This document shows, piece after piece, positions 34,162-42,562 of a stretch of DNA of 64,000 nucleotides. The translations under genes were made by a program, and so were the position numbers. The stretch spans positions 182,302-246,301 of the forward strand of contig NZ_JASERL010000017.1 in NCBI RefSeq assembly GCF_030766935.1. Reading direction: 5' to 3'. This DNA comes from Streptomyces sp. KL109B (GTDB lineage: Bacteria; Actinomycetota; Actinomycetes; Streptomycetales; Streptomycetaceae). Under the pieces are notes generated by a model that did not search any database, was not told the origin of the DNA, and was given only the letters and a program-made list of their open reading frames with translations. Numbering within the stretch: position 1 is the stretch's first letter; every line of letters begins with the position of its first letter.

Positions 34162-34979
34162 ACAGCGAGCCGACAGAGAACCCGATGAACGGCGACTCGA
34201 TCAACAGCAGGATCAGTTTCCGGGACGTGGTGAAGACCTTCCCGCTCAAGACAGCCACCTTCACCGCCCTGGACGGCATCAGCCTCGACATCGCCGACCA
34301 GGAGTTCGTCACCGTCGTCGGCCCCTCCGGCTGCGGCAAGTCCACGCTGATGAGCATGGCCGCGGGCCTCCAGGAACCCGACTCGGGCGCCGTCCTCGTC
34401 GACGGCACACCGGTGTCAGGACCGGGCCCCGAACGCGGCGTGATCTTCCAACAGTACGCACTCTTCCCCTGGTTGACGGTCCGTCAAAACGTCGAGTTCG
34501 GGCTGAAACTGGCCTCCGTACCCACCGCGGAGCGCCGCCGCCGCGCCGCCGCGGCCATCGCCCTCGTCGGCCTCGACGAATTCGCCGACGCCCTGCCCAA
34601 GACCCTCTCCGGCGGCATGAAACAGCGCTGCGCCATCGCCCGCGCCTACGCCGTCGACCCCCAAGTCCTCCTGATGGACGAGCCGTTCGGCGCCCTCGAC
34701 GCCCTGACCCGGGTCCAGCTCCAGGACCAGCTCCTCGAAACGTGGAGCCAGGAAAAACGCACCGTCCTCTTCATCACCCACGACGTGGACGAGGCCGTCT
34801 ACCTCGCCAGCCGCGTCGTCGTCATGGCCGCCAGGCCCGGCCGGATCCACCGCGTCATCGACGTCGACCTGCCCTACCCCCGTACCGAAGAGATCAGGCT
34901 GTCGCCCGAGTTCCGGCGCATCCGCAACGACGTGTGGACCTCGGTCTACCACCAGGACACACCACCAAGGGCCGCCTGA
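34158..34979 (+). CDS. ABC transporter ATPase, SsuB/TauB type
   Basis: A 273-residue nucleotide-binding subunit. Walker A is GPSGCGKSTL, the signature TLSGGMKQRCAIARA, Walker B VLLMDEPFGALDALTR, and the switch His lies in LFITHDVDEAVYLA. It is translationally coupled to the permease gene and followed by the binding protein. It energises uptake of a sulfonate/nitrate-like solute. Confidence 0.95.
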   Translation: MNSEPTENPMNGDSINSRISFRDVVKTFPLKTATFTALDGISLDIADQEFVTVVGPSGCGKSTLMSMAAGLQEPDSGAVLVDGTPVSGPGPERGVIFQQYALFPWLTVRQNVEFGLKLASVPTAERRRRAAAAIALVGLDEFADALPKTLSGGMKQRCAIARAYAVDPQVLLMDEPFGALDALTRVQLQDQLLETWSQEKRTVLFITHDVDEAVYLASRVVVMAARPGRIHRVIDVDLPYPRTEEIRLSPEFRRIRNDVWTSVYHQDTPPRAA

Positions 34980-35045
34980 CCCACCCGCCCCACCCCACTT
35001 CACACACCCACGCAGACATCACGCAGCACCGAGAGGACATGCAGC

Positions 35046-36038
35046 ATGCCCAGAAACAGGATCAGGCGCACCACCCGCACGGCGCTGCCCGCCGCCCTGC
35101 TGCTCGCGCTCTCCGTCACCGCCACCGCCTGCTCCAGCGGCGCGTCCGGGGACGACAACAAGGTGCGCTTCGGCTACATCGCCGACTACAACGGCGCCAG
35201 CCTCCTCGCCATCGCCGAGAAGCAGGGACTGTGGAAGAAGGCGGACCTGTCCGCCACCGTGAAGTCCTTCAACAACGGCCCCGTACAGATCCAGGCCCTC
35301 AGCGCAGGCAGCCTCGACTACGGCTACATCGGCCCCGGCGCCATGTGGCTGCCCGCGTCCGGCAAGTCGAAGGTCATCGCCATCGACACCCTCACCTACG
35401 CGGACCGTGTCATCGGCCAGCCCGGCACGAAGTCCATGAAGGACCTCAAGGGCAAGCGGGTCGGCGTCCCCGAGGGCACATCCGGAGACATGATCCTCAA
35501 CATCGCGCTGGCCGAGGCCGGGATGACCACCAAGGACATCACCAAGGTCAACATGGACCCGTCCACCATCGTCTCCGCGTTCTCCTCCGGGAAGATCGAC
35601 GGCGCCGGCTTCTTCTACCCAGCCATCGACACCATCAGGAAGAAGGTCCCCGGACTGCACGAGATAGCCAGCACCAAGGACACCAAGGACTCCTTCCCCA
35701 CCGCGTTCGTCGCCGGAAACAAGGTGCCCGAGGCCAAGAACAAGAAAGTCATCGAGGTGCTCCAGCAGGCCAACGACTGGCGCCAGGAACACCCCGAGGA
35801 AACCATCGCCCTCACCGCCAAGATGCTCCAGGTCACCGAGGCCCAGGCCAAGGCCGACGCCTCGCACGTCGAGACACTCTCCACCAAGGACCTCGTCGCC
35901 AGGACCAAGAGCGGCGAGGTCGACACCTGGCTCAAGAAGCTCGGCGACTTCTTCGTCCGCAACAAGCAACTGGACGAGAACACCGACCCCGGCAAGTATT
36001 ACGTGGGCGATCTGTACTCGAAGGCGTACGACAACTGA
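35046..36038 (+). CDS. ABC solute-binding lipoprotein, SsuA/TauA/NrtA type
   Basis: A 330-residue lipoprotein: signal peptide with ACSSG lipobox, then a NMT1/OpuAC-like fold (VRFGYIADYNGASLLAIAEK, GLWKKADLSATVKSF, IQALSAGSLDYGYIGPGAMW, GKRVGVPEGTSGDMILN). The ligand is probably an organic sulfonate or a related small anion or amine; a pyrimidine precursor is possible. Its end is followed by two near-copies of its last 16 bases. Confidence 0.9.
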   Translation: MPRNRIRRTTRTALPAALLLALSVTATACSSGASGDDNKVRFGYIADYNGASLLAIAEKQGLWKKADLSATVKSFNNGPVQIQALSAGSLDYGYIGPGAMWLPASGKSKVIAIDTLTYADRVIGQPGTKSMKDLKGKRVGVPEGTSGDMILNIALAEAGMTTKDITKVNMDPSTIVSAFSSGKIDGAGFFYPAIDTIRKKVPGLHEIASTKDTKDSFPTAFVAGNKVPEAKNKKVIEVLQQANDWRQEHPEETIALTAKMLQVTEAQAKADASHVETLSTKDLVARTKSGEVDTWLKKLGDFFVRNKQLDENTDPGKYYVGDLYSKAYDN

Positions 36039-36070
36039 GGCGTACGCCAACCAGGGCGTACGACAACCAG
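36023..36070. repeat. Three 16-base tandem repeats at the binding-protein stop
   Basis: GGCGTACGACAACTGA (36023-36038), GGCGTACGCCAACCAG (36039-36054) and GGCGTACGACAACCAG (36055-36070) are tandem near-copies. The first contains the gene's last codons and stop. It looks like local slippage that duplicated the gene end. Confidence 0.75.
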
Positions 36071-36084
36071 GGGAGCACCGGCCC

Positions 36085-36885
36085 ATGACACCCTCATCCA
36101 CACCCCGAGTCACCTCACTCACGACCACCGCGGTCAAGGGACTCGGCATCGTGCGACGCGACGAGGTCGAACTGACGCGGACCGGGGTGGTCGGCGACCG
36201 GGCGTTCTTCATGGTGGACGCCGACGGCAAGCTGATATCCATGACCCGCACCGGCGCCTGGGCCGGACACACCGCCCACTACGACGCGGAATCCGCCGCG
36301 TTGACGGTCCACTGCCCGGACGGCACCGCCGTCACCGGCGAAGTACGGCTCACGGACACCCTGGAGGTCGACTTCTTCGGCCACCACAAGGTGCCCTGCC
36401 ACGTCGTCGAAGGACCGTGGGCCGAACTCTTCTCGGAGCGCGCGGGACAACCGGTGCGACTCGTCCACCCCGACGCCGAGAACGGCGGCGTGGACCTGCG
36501 CCCCGTCACCCTCCTCGGCGACGCCTCCGTCGCCGAACTCGCCCGCAACTCCGGCCTCGACACGGTCGACGAACGCCGCTTCCGCATGACCCTCGGCTTC
36601 TCCGGCACCGAACCCCACGCCGAGGACACCTGGGAAGGCCGGACCCTGCGCGTCGGCGAGGCGGTGCTGCGCGTCGAGGGCCCGGTGAAACGCTGCGGCG
36701 CGGTGAACCGCGACCCGGTCGACGGCTCCGGAGGCGTCCGGGCCCTGTCCCTGATCAAGGGCTACCGGGGCCTCGGGCAGGCCGCCTTGGGCCGCGGCGT
36801 CCTGTTCGGGGTGTACGCGGACGTGCTGACACCGGGGCGGATCAGGGTCGGTGACACGCTGGAGCCGGTCGCGGCACCGTCGTGA
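36085..36885 (+). CDS. MOSC-domain protein
   Basis: A 266-residue protein with an N-terminal MOSC beta-barrel (SLTTTAVKGLGIVRRDEVEL, GVVGDRAFFMVDADGKLI). The MOSC domain follows (VTLLGDASVAELARNSG, RFRMTLGFSGTEPHAEDTWEG) with the conserved Cys in VKRCGAVNRDP, which in mARC/MOSC enzymes binds molybdenum cofactor or carries sulfur. It is the last gene after the ABC importer, 46 bases on. It may reduce or desulfurate the imported compound; this is inference from position. Confidence 0.87.
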   Translation: MTPSSTPRVTSLTTTAVKGLGIVRRDEVELTRTGVVGDRAFFMVDADGKLISMTRTGAWAGHTAHYDAESAALTVHCPDGTAVTGEVRLTDTLEVDFFGHHKVPCHVVEGPWAELFSERAGQPVRLVHPDAENGGVDLRPVTLLGDASVAELARNSGLDTVDERRFRMTLGFSGTEPHAEDTWEGRTLRVGEAVLRVEGPVKRCGAVNRDPVDGSGGVRALSLIKGYRGLGQAALGRGVLFGVYADVLTPGRIRVGDTLEPVAAPS

Positions 36886-36954
36886 CACCACGCGCGCCGT
36901 CGGAGGCTCAAGGCATGCTCAAGGCACGCACCACCCCGCGTCACCCACCCCGCG

Positions 36955-37932
36955 TCACCCACCCCTCGGCGCCCCCGTCGACGCCCGCAGCACCGGCGCC
37001 GCGGGCACCCGTGACGTCACCGTCCGCCGCTGCCCGCCGACCAGTTCGTGGAGGCGGGTGACGGCCAGCGTGCCCACCTCCCGCAAGGGCACGTCGAGCG
37101 CGGTCACCGGCGGCGTCGTCGCCCCGAGCGTGCTCAGGTCGTCCGCCGCCGCCAGGCTGATGTCCTCGGGAACCCGCCGCCCGTCCGCCCCGAGCCCGTG
37201 CAACAGGCCGAGCGCCAGATAGCTGTTGTACGCGAGGACGGCCGTCGCCGCGCCGGGCAGCGCCCGCGAGGCGTCGATACCGGCGTCGAACGTCGGCGGC
37301 AACGGGCCCAGCACATGCACCCGGGCGCCCGCCTCCGACGCCTGCGCCGTGAGCGCCCCGCGCCGCTGCTCGTCCGCCCAGGAACCCGCGGGCCCGGACA
37401 CGTACGCGATCTCGCGGTGCCCCAGGGCAAGGAGGTGACCGAGGAGTTCGGCGAGGCCCGCCGCGGTGTCCGCCACGACCGCCGGCAGCCGCCCCACCTG
37501 ACGGTCGACCAGCACCAACGGCCGCCGCTTGAACCGCTCGCGCAGCGCCGCGTCCGTACCCACCGGAGTCACCATGATCAGCCCGTCCGCCTGCTCGGAC
37601 AGCCGGTCGGCGAGGGCGGCCTCGCGCTCCGCGTCGTACTCGGACACGGCGATCAGCAGATGACTCTCGGTGTCCTCGGCCGCCTGCTGCGCGCCGATCA
37701 CCAGGGGAGCGAAGAAGGGGTTGGACAGCGTCGGCACGATCAGGCCGACGAGCCCGGTGCGGCCGGTCGTCAGGGCGCGGGCCGCCGCGTTCGGCTGGAA
37801 GCCGAGCCGGTCCGCCGCCTCCCGCACCCGAAGCCGGGTGCCCTCCGCGACCATGTCCGGGCGCTGCAACGCCCGCGAAGCGGTGGCCTTCGACACCCCC
37901 GCCGCCCGCGCCACGTCCATGAGCGTCGCCAC
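36955..37932 (-). CDS. LacI-family transcriptional regulator
   Basis: A 325-residue repressor. Residues 3-55 are the LacI headpiece (TLMDVARAAGVSKATASRAL, hinge NAAARALTTGRTG). The effector domain has the periplasmic-binding fold (LVGLIVPTLSNPFFAPLVIG, HREIAYVSGPAG, DISLAAADDLSTLG). It is divergent from the purine permease/adenine deaminase genes, and the gap carries three overlapping palindromes containing TGCAACCGGTTGCA-type sequence. It very probably represses those genes, with a purine-related inducer, and itself. Confidence 0.93.
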   Translation of the reverse strand: MATLMDVARAAGVSKATASRALQRPDMVAEGTRLRVREAADRLGFQPNAAARALTTGRTGLVGLIVPTLSNPFFAPLVIGAQQAAEDTESHLLIAVSEYDAEREAALADRLSEQADGLIMVTPVGTDAALRERFKRRPLVLVDRQVGRLPAVVADTAAGLAELLGHLLALGHREIAYVSGPAGSWADEQRRGALTAQASEAGARVHVLGPLPPTFDAGIDASRALPGAATAVLAYNSYLALGLLHGLGADGRRVPEDISLAAADDLSTLGATTPPVTALDVPLREVGTLAVTRLHELVGGQRRTVTSRVPAAPVLRASTGAPRGG

Positions 37933-37977
37933 CGCTACCCCCTGTTCACATTCGCCTTATGCCGTGTCATGATACCT

Positions 37978-38023
37978 GCAACCGGTCTCTGCAACCGGTT
38001 GCAGGAATCGGTTGCAGAGACCG
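37978..38023. promoter_or_regulatory. Nested LacI operators
   Basis: CTGCAACCGGTTGCAG (37989-38004) is a perfect 16-base palindrome. Around it, CGGTCTCTGCAACCG (37983-37997) and CGGTTGCAGAGACCG (38009-38023) are perfect 15-base inverted arms with an 11-base spacer, and another TGCAACCGGT half lies at 37978. The whole block sits between the divergent LacI and purine permease genes and can bind two or more dimers. Confidence 0.85.
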
Positions 38024-38123
38024 TACCCAGTCGGGCGCCCGCACGCCCCGCACACCCCGCGCCCCCTCCGCGCCGACGTCGCCGCGGGCCGCCCCGCCCA
38101 CCCCTCATCCCGCCGAGGTCCCC

Positions 38124-39485
38124 ATGTCCACCACCGCTCCGCCGTCCGGCGAGCAGACCGACGCCGACCCCGCACCGACGTCGCTCGTCGAGCGGCTCTT
38201 CCGCGTCCGCGGCCGCGGCAGCAGCCACCGCACCGAACTCGTCGCGGGCGCCTCGATGTTCATGGCCGCCGCCTACGCCGTCGTCGTGGTCCCCGGCCAA
38301 CTGGCGGGCGCGGGAGTGCCGCACGGCGCCGCGACCACCGCCGTCATCATCGCCATCGCCCTCGCGACCCTCGCCATGGGCGTCATCGCCAACCTGCCGT
38401 TCGTCGTCGCACCCGGCCTCGGCGGCGTGGCACTCGTCGCGTTCACCATCGTCGGCCAGGACCACGTCCCCTGGGACACGGCCCTCGGCATGGTGTTCTG
38501 GTCCGGCGTCGCCTTCCTCGTACTGACCCTCCTCGGCATCCGTGACCTCGTCACCCGCCTCATGCCGATGAACCTCAAGTACGCCATCAGCGGCGGCCTC
38601 GGCCTCTACATCGCCCTCATCGGCTTCCGCGACGCCGACCTCGTCGTGGGCAACGCCGACAAGGCGGCCCTCGCCGTCGGCGACCTGTCGAAGCCCGCGG
38701 GGCTGCTCGCCCTCGCCGGCCTGCTGCTGCTCACGGCGCTTGCCGCGCGCAAGGTGCCCGGCGCGTTCCTCATCACCATCGCCGCGGTCACCGTCGTCGG
38801 CATCCCGCTCGGTGTCACCGAGGTGCCCGACAGCCTCTTCGCCGCGCCCGCCTCGCCAGGGCCGCTGTTCTTCCACATCGACATCCTCGGCGCGCTCAAG
38901 CCCGAGTACTTCCCGTACATCTTCGCCTTCTTCGTCTCCGAGTTCTTCTCCATGACCGGCACCCTCCTCGCCGTCTCCGGGCGCGCCGGGCTGCTCGACA
39001 AGGACGGCAACATCCCCGGCTCCCGCCGCCCCTTCCTCGTCGACTCGGTGTCGGTGATGGGTGGTTCGGCCGTCGGGGCGCCGTCGATGACGGCCTACCT
39101 GGAGTCCTCGGCCGGAGCCGACGCGGGCGGCAGGACGGGACTGTCGTCGGTGTGGGCCGCCTGCGGATTCGCGCTGCTGCTGCTCGTCACACCCTTCGCG
39201 CCGCTGATTCCCTCCGCGGCCACCGCGCCGGTCCTCATGTACATCGGCCTGAACATGCTCGGCGCCCTCAAGAACGTCGACTTCAAGGACCCGACCAACG
39301 CGGTCCCCGCGGCGCTCACGGTCGCCACCACCCTCTTCTTCGGCAACTTCGGTACGGGCATCGCCGTCGGCCTCGCCGCCCACGTCCTCGTCAAGACCGT
39401 GAGCGGCCGGGTCCGCGAGGTGCCCTGGCCGCTGTGGATCGTCATGGTCCCGCTGGGCTACTACTTCTACACACTCGTCCCGTGA
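38124..39485 (+). CDS. AzgA-type purine (adenine/guanine/hypoxanthine) permease
   Basis: A 453-residue NCS2/AzgA-family transporter with about 12-14 membrane segments. Diagnostic stretches are RTELVAGASMFMAAAYAVVV, NLPFVVAPGLGGVALVAF, MPMNLKYAISGGLGLYIALI, and VSVMGGSAVGAPSMTAYLESSAG. Proton-coupled uptake of adenine or related purines is expected. It is followed after 80 bases by adenine deaminase and preceded by LacI operators, so it is a purine salvage operon. Confidence 0.9.
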   Translation: MSTTAPPSGEQTDADPAPTSLVERLFRVRGRGSSHRTELVAGASMFMAAAYAVVVVPGQLAGAGVPHGAATTAVIIAIALATLAMGVIANLPFVVAPGLGGVALVAFTIVGQDHVPWDTALGMVFWSGVAFLVLTLLGIRDLVTRLMPMNLKYAISGGLGLYIALIGFRDADLVVGNADKAALAVGDLSKPAGLLALAGLLLLTALAARKVPGAFLITIAAVTVVGIPLGVTEVPDSLFAAPASPGPLFFHIDILGALKPEYFPYIFAFFVSEFFSMTGTLLAVSGRAGLLDKDGNIPGSRRPFLVDSVSVMGGSAVGAPSMTAYLESSAGADAGGRTGLSSVWAACGFALLLLVTPFAPLIPSAATAPVLMYIGLNMLGALKNVDFKDPTNAVPAALTVATTLFFGNFGTGIAVGLAAHVLVKTVSGRVREVPWPLWIVMVPLGYYFYTLVP

Positions 39486-39565
39486 CGGACTTACGCACCC
39501 GGCCCGTGGCGGCCACGACACACCATCACGCGTGACGACACCCCTTTTTGAAGGAGCACGACCCC

Positions 39566-41344
39566 ATGAGTGAGCAGCACGACCTCCGGATCCGCGGCGG
39601 GCGCGTGGTGTCCACCTTCACCGGCGAGGAGTTCGCCGCGGACGTCCTCGTACGAGGCGGGACGATCGGCGCCGTACTGCCCCCGGGCACCCCGGCCGAC
39701 GCCCGCGGGGAGATCGACGCGAGCGGCATGCTGGTCGTCCCCGGGTTCGTCGACGCCCACATGCACATCGAGAGCGCGTTCCTGACGCCGCAGGAGTTCG
39801 CCGCCGTCACCCTCGCGCGCGGCACCACGACCGTCCTCGCAGACCCGCACGAGATCGTCAACGTCGCCGGGCGCGACGCCATGCGCTGGATGATCGACGC
39901 AGGCCGCGAGACCGCCCAGACCCAACTGTGGGGCGTGCCCTCCTGCGTGCCCGCCCTGGAGGGCCTTGAGCACGCGGGCGCCGCGCTGTCCGCCGACGAC
40001 ATCGCGGAGATGCTGCGCTGGCCCGGGGTGATCGCGCTCGGCGAGGTCATGGACTACCGGGCCGTGGTCGCGGGGGACCGGCGCATGCACGAGATCACCG
40101 CCGCGGCCCGCGCCCAGGACGTCGTCCTCGACGGCCACTGCCCGAACCTCACCGGCGCCGAACTCAGCGCCTACCTGGCCACCGGCGTCGACTCCGACCA
40201 CACCAAGAACCGCACCGAGGTGGTCCTGGAGAAGGCCCGCCTCGGCATGACGATGATGCTCCAGGAGAAGTGCCTGAACGAGGAGGTGGCGCGGGCCCTC
40301 CTCGCCCTTCCGCAGCTCCCGCCGCTCTGCCTGGTCACCGACGACCTCGCCGCCGACCACATCGTCGACAAGGGCCACCTCGACCACATCGCGCGCGTCG
40401 CGGTCGCCGCCGGATTCCCGCCGCACGTCGTCCTGAAGGCGCTCACGTGGACCCCGGCCCAGCGGCTGCGGCTCCACGACCGGGGCGTCGTCTCGCCGGG
40501 CAAGCGCGCCGACCTGGTGCTGCTGCGCGGTGAACTCGCCGCGTTCCAGCCGGAGTTGGTGCTCGCCGGTGGCCGCGTGGTGGGAGAGCGCGGGGCGCCC
40601 GCGCGCTCCACGACGGCCGTCGACGCGGCGGCCTCCGACACCCCCGCCTCCGACACCCCCGCCTCCGGCACCCCGGCCTCCGGCACCCCGGCCCTCGCAC
40701 CGCTCGACAGCCGCCTGGACGTCGAGCCCCAGCACCCGGACACCTTCCGCTGGCGCGTGGACCTGCCCGACGGCGAACACACCTTCCGCGCCATGCGGGT
40801 CAACGAACGCGACACGTACACCGAGGCCGCCGAGGTCCAACTCCCGGTCGAGGACGGGGAGGTGCGCTGGGAGGGCCACGCCACGCTCGTCCGCGTACGC
40901 AACCGCTACGGCCGCGAGGGCGCGGTGTTCGCCCCCCTGCTCGGCCGTGAACTCGCGGACGGCGCCGTCGCGTCGACGTACGCCCACGACAGCCACAACC
41001 TGCTCACCATCGGTACGTCCCGTGCCGCCATGGCCGCCGCGGCGGCGACGGTCGTCGCGGACGGGGGAGGTGTCGCCGTGGTCCGCGGCCGCGAAGGCGG
41101 GTCGACCGCGGCCCGCATGCCGCTGCCCGTGGGCGGTGTCCTGTCCGCCCGCCCGGCCGGCGACGTGGCCGACCAGGCGGCCGCGGTGCGCGGCGCGTTG
41201 GAGGACTGGGGCTGGTGCCACCTCAACCCGCTCATGAGCGTGTCGACCCTGACGCTCGCCGTGTCACCCGCCCTCAAGATCACCGACCGGTCGCTGGTGG
41301 ACGTCGTACGCCGCGAGCCTGTCGGGGCGACGACGGAGAGCTGA
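39566..41344 (+). CDS. ade: Adenine deaminase
   Basis: A 592-residue metal-dependent deaminase converting adenine to hypoxanthine plus ammonia. The amidohydrolase metal motif is FVDAHMHIESAF, followed by TTTVLADPHEIVNVAG, LGEVMDYRAV, DGHCPNLTG and CLVTDDLAADHIV. The C-terminal domain holds THNLLTIGTS-like ASTYAHDSHNLLTIGTSRA and WGWCHLNPLMSVSTLTL, typical of bacterial Ade. AAGGAG supports ATG 39566. A Pro/Ala/Ser/Thr linker of four 5-residue repeats (about 356-375) interrupts the protein between domains. It is co-regulated with the upstream permease. Confidence 0.93.
   Translation: MSEQHDLRIRGGRVVSTFTGEEFAADVLVRGGTIGAVLPPGTPADARGEIDASGMLVVPGFVDAHMHIESAFLTPQEFAAVTLARGTTTVLADPHEIVNVAGRDAMRWMIDAGRETAQTQLWGVPSCVPALEGLEHAGAALSADDIAEMLRWPGVIALGEVMDYRAVVAGDRRMHEITAAARAQDVVLDGHCPNLTGAELSAYLATGVDSDHTKNRTEVVLEKARLGMTMMLQEKCLNEEVARALLALPQLPPLCLVTDDLAADHIVDKGHLDHIARVAVAAGFPPHVVLKALTWTPAQRLRLHDRGVVSPGKRADLVLLRGELAAFQPELVLAGGRVVGERGAPARSTTAVDAAASDTPASDTPASGTPASGTPALAPLDSRLDVEPQHPDTFRWRVDLPDGEHTFRAMRVNERDTYTEAAEVQLPVEDGEVRWEGHATLVRVRNRYGREGAVFAPLLGRELADGAVASTYAHDSHNLLTIGTSRAAMAAAAATVVADGGGVAVVRGREGGSTAARMPLPVGGVLSARPAGDVADQAAAVRGALEDWGWCHLNPLMSVSTLTLAVSPALKITDRSLVDVVRREPVGATTES
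40631..40690. repeat. 15-base tandem repeats inside ade
   Basis: Four 15-base units: GCCTCCGACACCCCC twice, then GCCTCCGGCACCCCG twice. They encode ASDTP/ASGTP in the inter-domain linker and stay in frame when copies change. Confidence 0.85.
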
Positions 41345-41364
41345 CCGGCCCGGCCCGGCCCGGT

Positions 41365-41916
41365 TCAGGCGGGCCGGTACGTCAGCTGGACATTGCCCGA
41401 GCGGAACGTCGTGGTCCGCCAAAGCTCCAGCGGAATCCGCCTGTTGAGGGTGGAGAACAGCGAGTGGCCCGCGCCGAGGACGAGCGGCGTCACGACGATG
41501 CGCAACTCGTCCACCAGCCCGAGTTCGAGCAGGCTTGCGGTCAGCTTCACGCTGCCGAACAGGGCGATCTCCTTGCCCGGCTGCCCCTTGAGCGCCGTGA
41601 TCGCCTCCGCGAGGTCGTCGGAGCCGACGAGGGTCGTGTTGTTCCACTCCGCCTTGTCGAGGGTGGACGACACCACGACCTTCCGCACCCCGTTCATGAA
41701 GTCGACGATCTCGGGGTCAGGGCCGGTCGCCGTCGGCCAGTACGCGGCCATGTGCTCGTACCCCGCCCGCCCGAACACCAGGGTGTCGACGTACGCGTCG
41801 CTCTGGTTGGCGAACTCGAAGTACTCCGCGTCGACATTGCCCCAGTCGAAGACTCCGTGCTCGTCCTCGTAGTAGCCGTCGAGGCTGATCATCACGTAGG
41901 AGAAGAGTTTTCGCAT
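41365..41916 (-). CDS. Dihydrofolate reductase-like (RibD C-terminal domain) protein
   Basis: A 183-residue protein of the YwjB/YyaP-like group: MRKLFSYVMISLDGYYED at the start, TLVFGRAGYEHMAAYWP, KGQPGKEIALFGSVKLTASL, LVDELRIVVTPLVLGAGHSLF. These resemble the reductase domain of RibD and DHFR and bind NADPH, but their substrates are mostly unknown. ATG 41916 is chosen by homology at the N-terminus. It is convergent with ade. Confidence 0.88.
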   Translation of the reverse strand: MRKLFSYVMISLDGYYEDEHGVFDWGNVDAEYFEFANQSDAYVDTLVFGRAGYEHMAAYWPTATGPDPEIVDFMNGVRKVVVSSTLDKAEWNNTTLVGSDDLAEAITALKGQPGKEIALFGSVKLTASLLELGLVDELRIVVTPLVLGAGHSLFSTLNRRIPLELWRTTTFRSGNVQLTYRPA

Positions 41917-42091
41917 GCGGCACAGTCTCCGCCCCACGCCCCCCAAATGCCCGTAACCGCACGCCTTTTGTCCGCTTCGCAGCCGCAATTGACCATGTGT
42001 TCAGAGGGGGTGGGGTGCGCTAGCTGCACGTATGGCCTAAAGTGACGACTCGACTACGCTGAGAGGCGACACGGAAAAGGGGGCGGGAGCA

Positions 42092-42403
42092 GTGCGCGAC
42101 GAGCTGGTTTCACGGTGGGAACGGGCAGCATGCCGCACGACGGACCCCGACGAGTTGTTCGTCGAGGGAGCCGCGCAGAGCAGTGCCAAGCGGATCTGTG
42201 CCGGCTGCGTGATCAAGACCGAATGCCTGGCCCACGCGCTGGATCAGCGGATCCAGCACGGGGTGTGGGGCGGAATGACCGAGCGGGAGCGCCGTGCGCT
42301 GCTGCGCAGGCGGCCGACCGTCACGTCCTGGCGGCAACTGCTCGAGGCCGCCCGCGCCGAGCACGAGCGGCCTGTCCGCAGGGAACCCGCGCAGGTGTCA
42401 TGA
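42092..42403 (+). CDS. WhiB-family iron-sulfur regulator
   Basis: A 103-residue WhiB-like protein starting at GTG 42092. The four [4Fe-4S] ligands are present: RAACRTT, then CAGC and TEC in KRICAGCVIKTECLAHAL (C-x21-C-x2-C-x5-C). The sigma-binding turn GVWGGMTERERR and a basic C-terminal segment RRALLRRRP follow. WhiB proteins act with the principal sigma factor in development or redox responses. The individual Wbl paralogue cannot be named from sequence alone. Its 3' end overlaps a possible antisense small gene. Confidence 0.92.
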   Translation: MRDELVSRWERAACRTTDPDELFVEGAAQSSAKRICAGCVIKTECLAHALDQRIQHGVWGGMTERERRALLRRRPTVTSWRQLLEAARAEHERPVRREPAQVS

Positions 42404-42551
42404 GCCGGGAGGGGCGCCCTCGGCCCCACGCCCCGAGCGTGAACCCGGCGATCACGACCGAGAGCAGGAACGACGCGGTGACGGCCACGAGCCCGACCGG
42501 GACGACCTTCCGGTCGTCACGTGTGCCGTCCGGCTTGAGGAGAGCGGTCAT
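42321..42551 (-). CDS. Possible small single-span membrane protein
   Basis: A 76-codon frame beginning MTALLKPDGTRDDRKVVPVG followed by a 20-residue hydrophobic helix (LVAVTASFLLSVVIAGF) and a basic tail. The ATG lies 11 bases after the stop of the M20 hydrolase on the same strand, suggesting translational coupling. The last 83 bases overlap the WhiB gene on the other strand, and the tail there is probably not functional sequence. It may be a short or truncated gene. Confidence 0.45.
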   Translation of the reverse strand: MTALLKPDGTRDDRKVVPVGLVAVTASFLLSVVIAGFTLGAWGRGRPSRLMTPARVPCGQAARARRGRPRAVAART

Positions 42552-42562
42552 GGGTCATGTCG

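Noticed and set aside
40631..40690. The repeat inside ade as an insertion sequence or frameshift scar.
   Set aside because: Units are 15 bases, in frame, and encode a Pro/Ala linker; both domains around it are intact.
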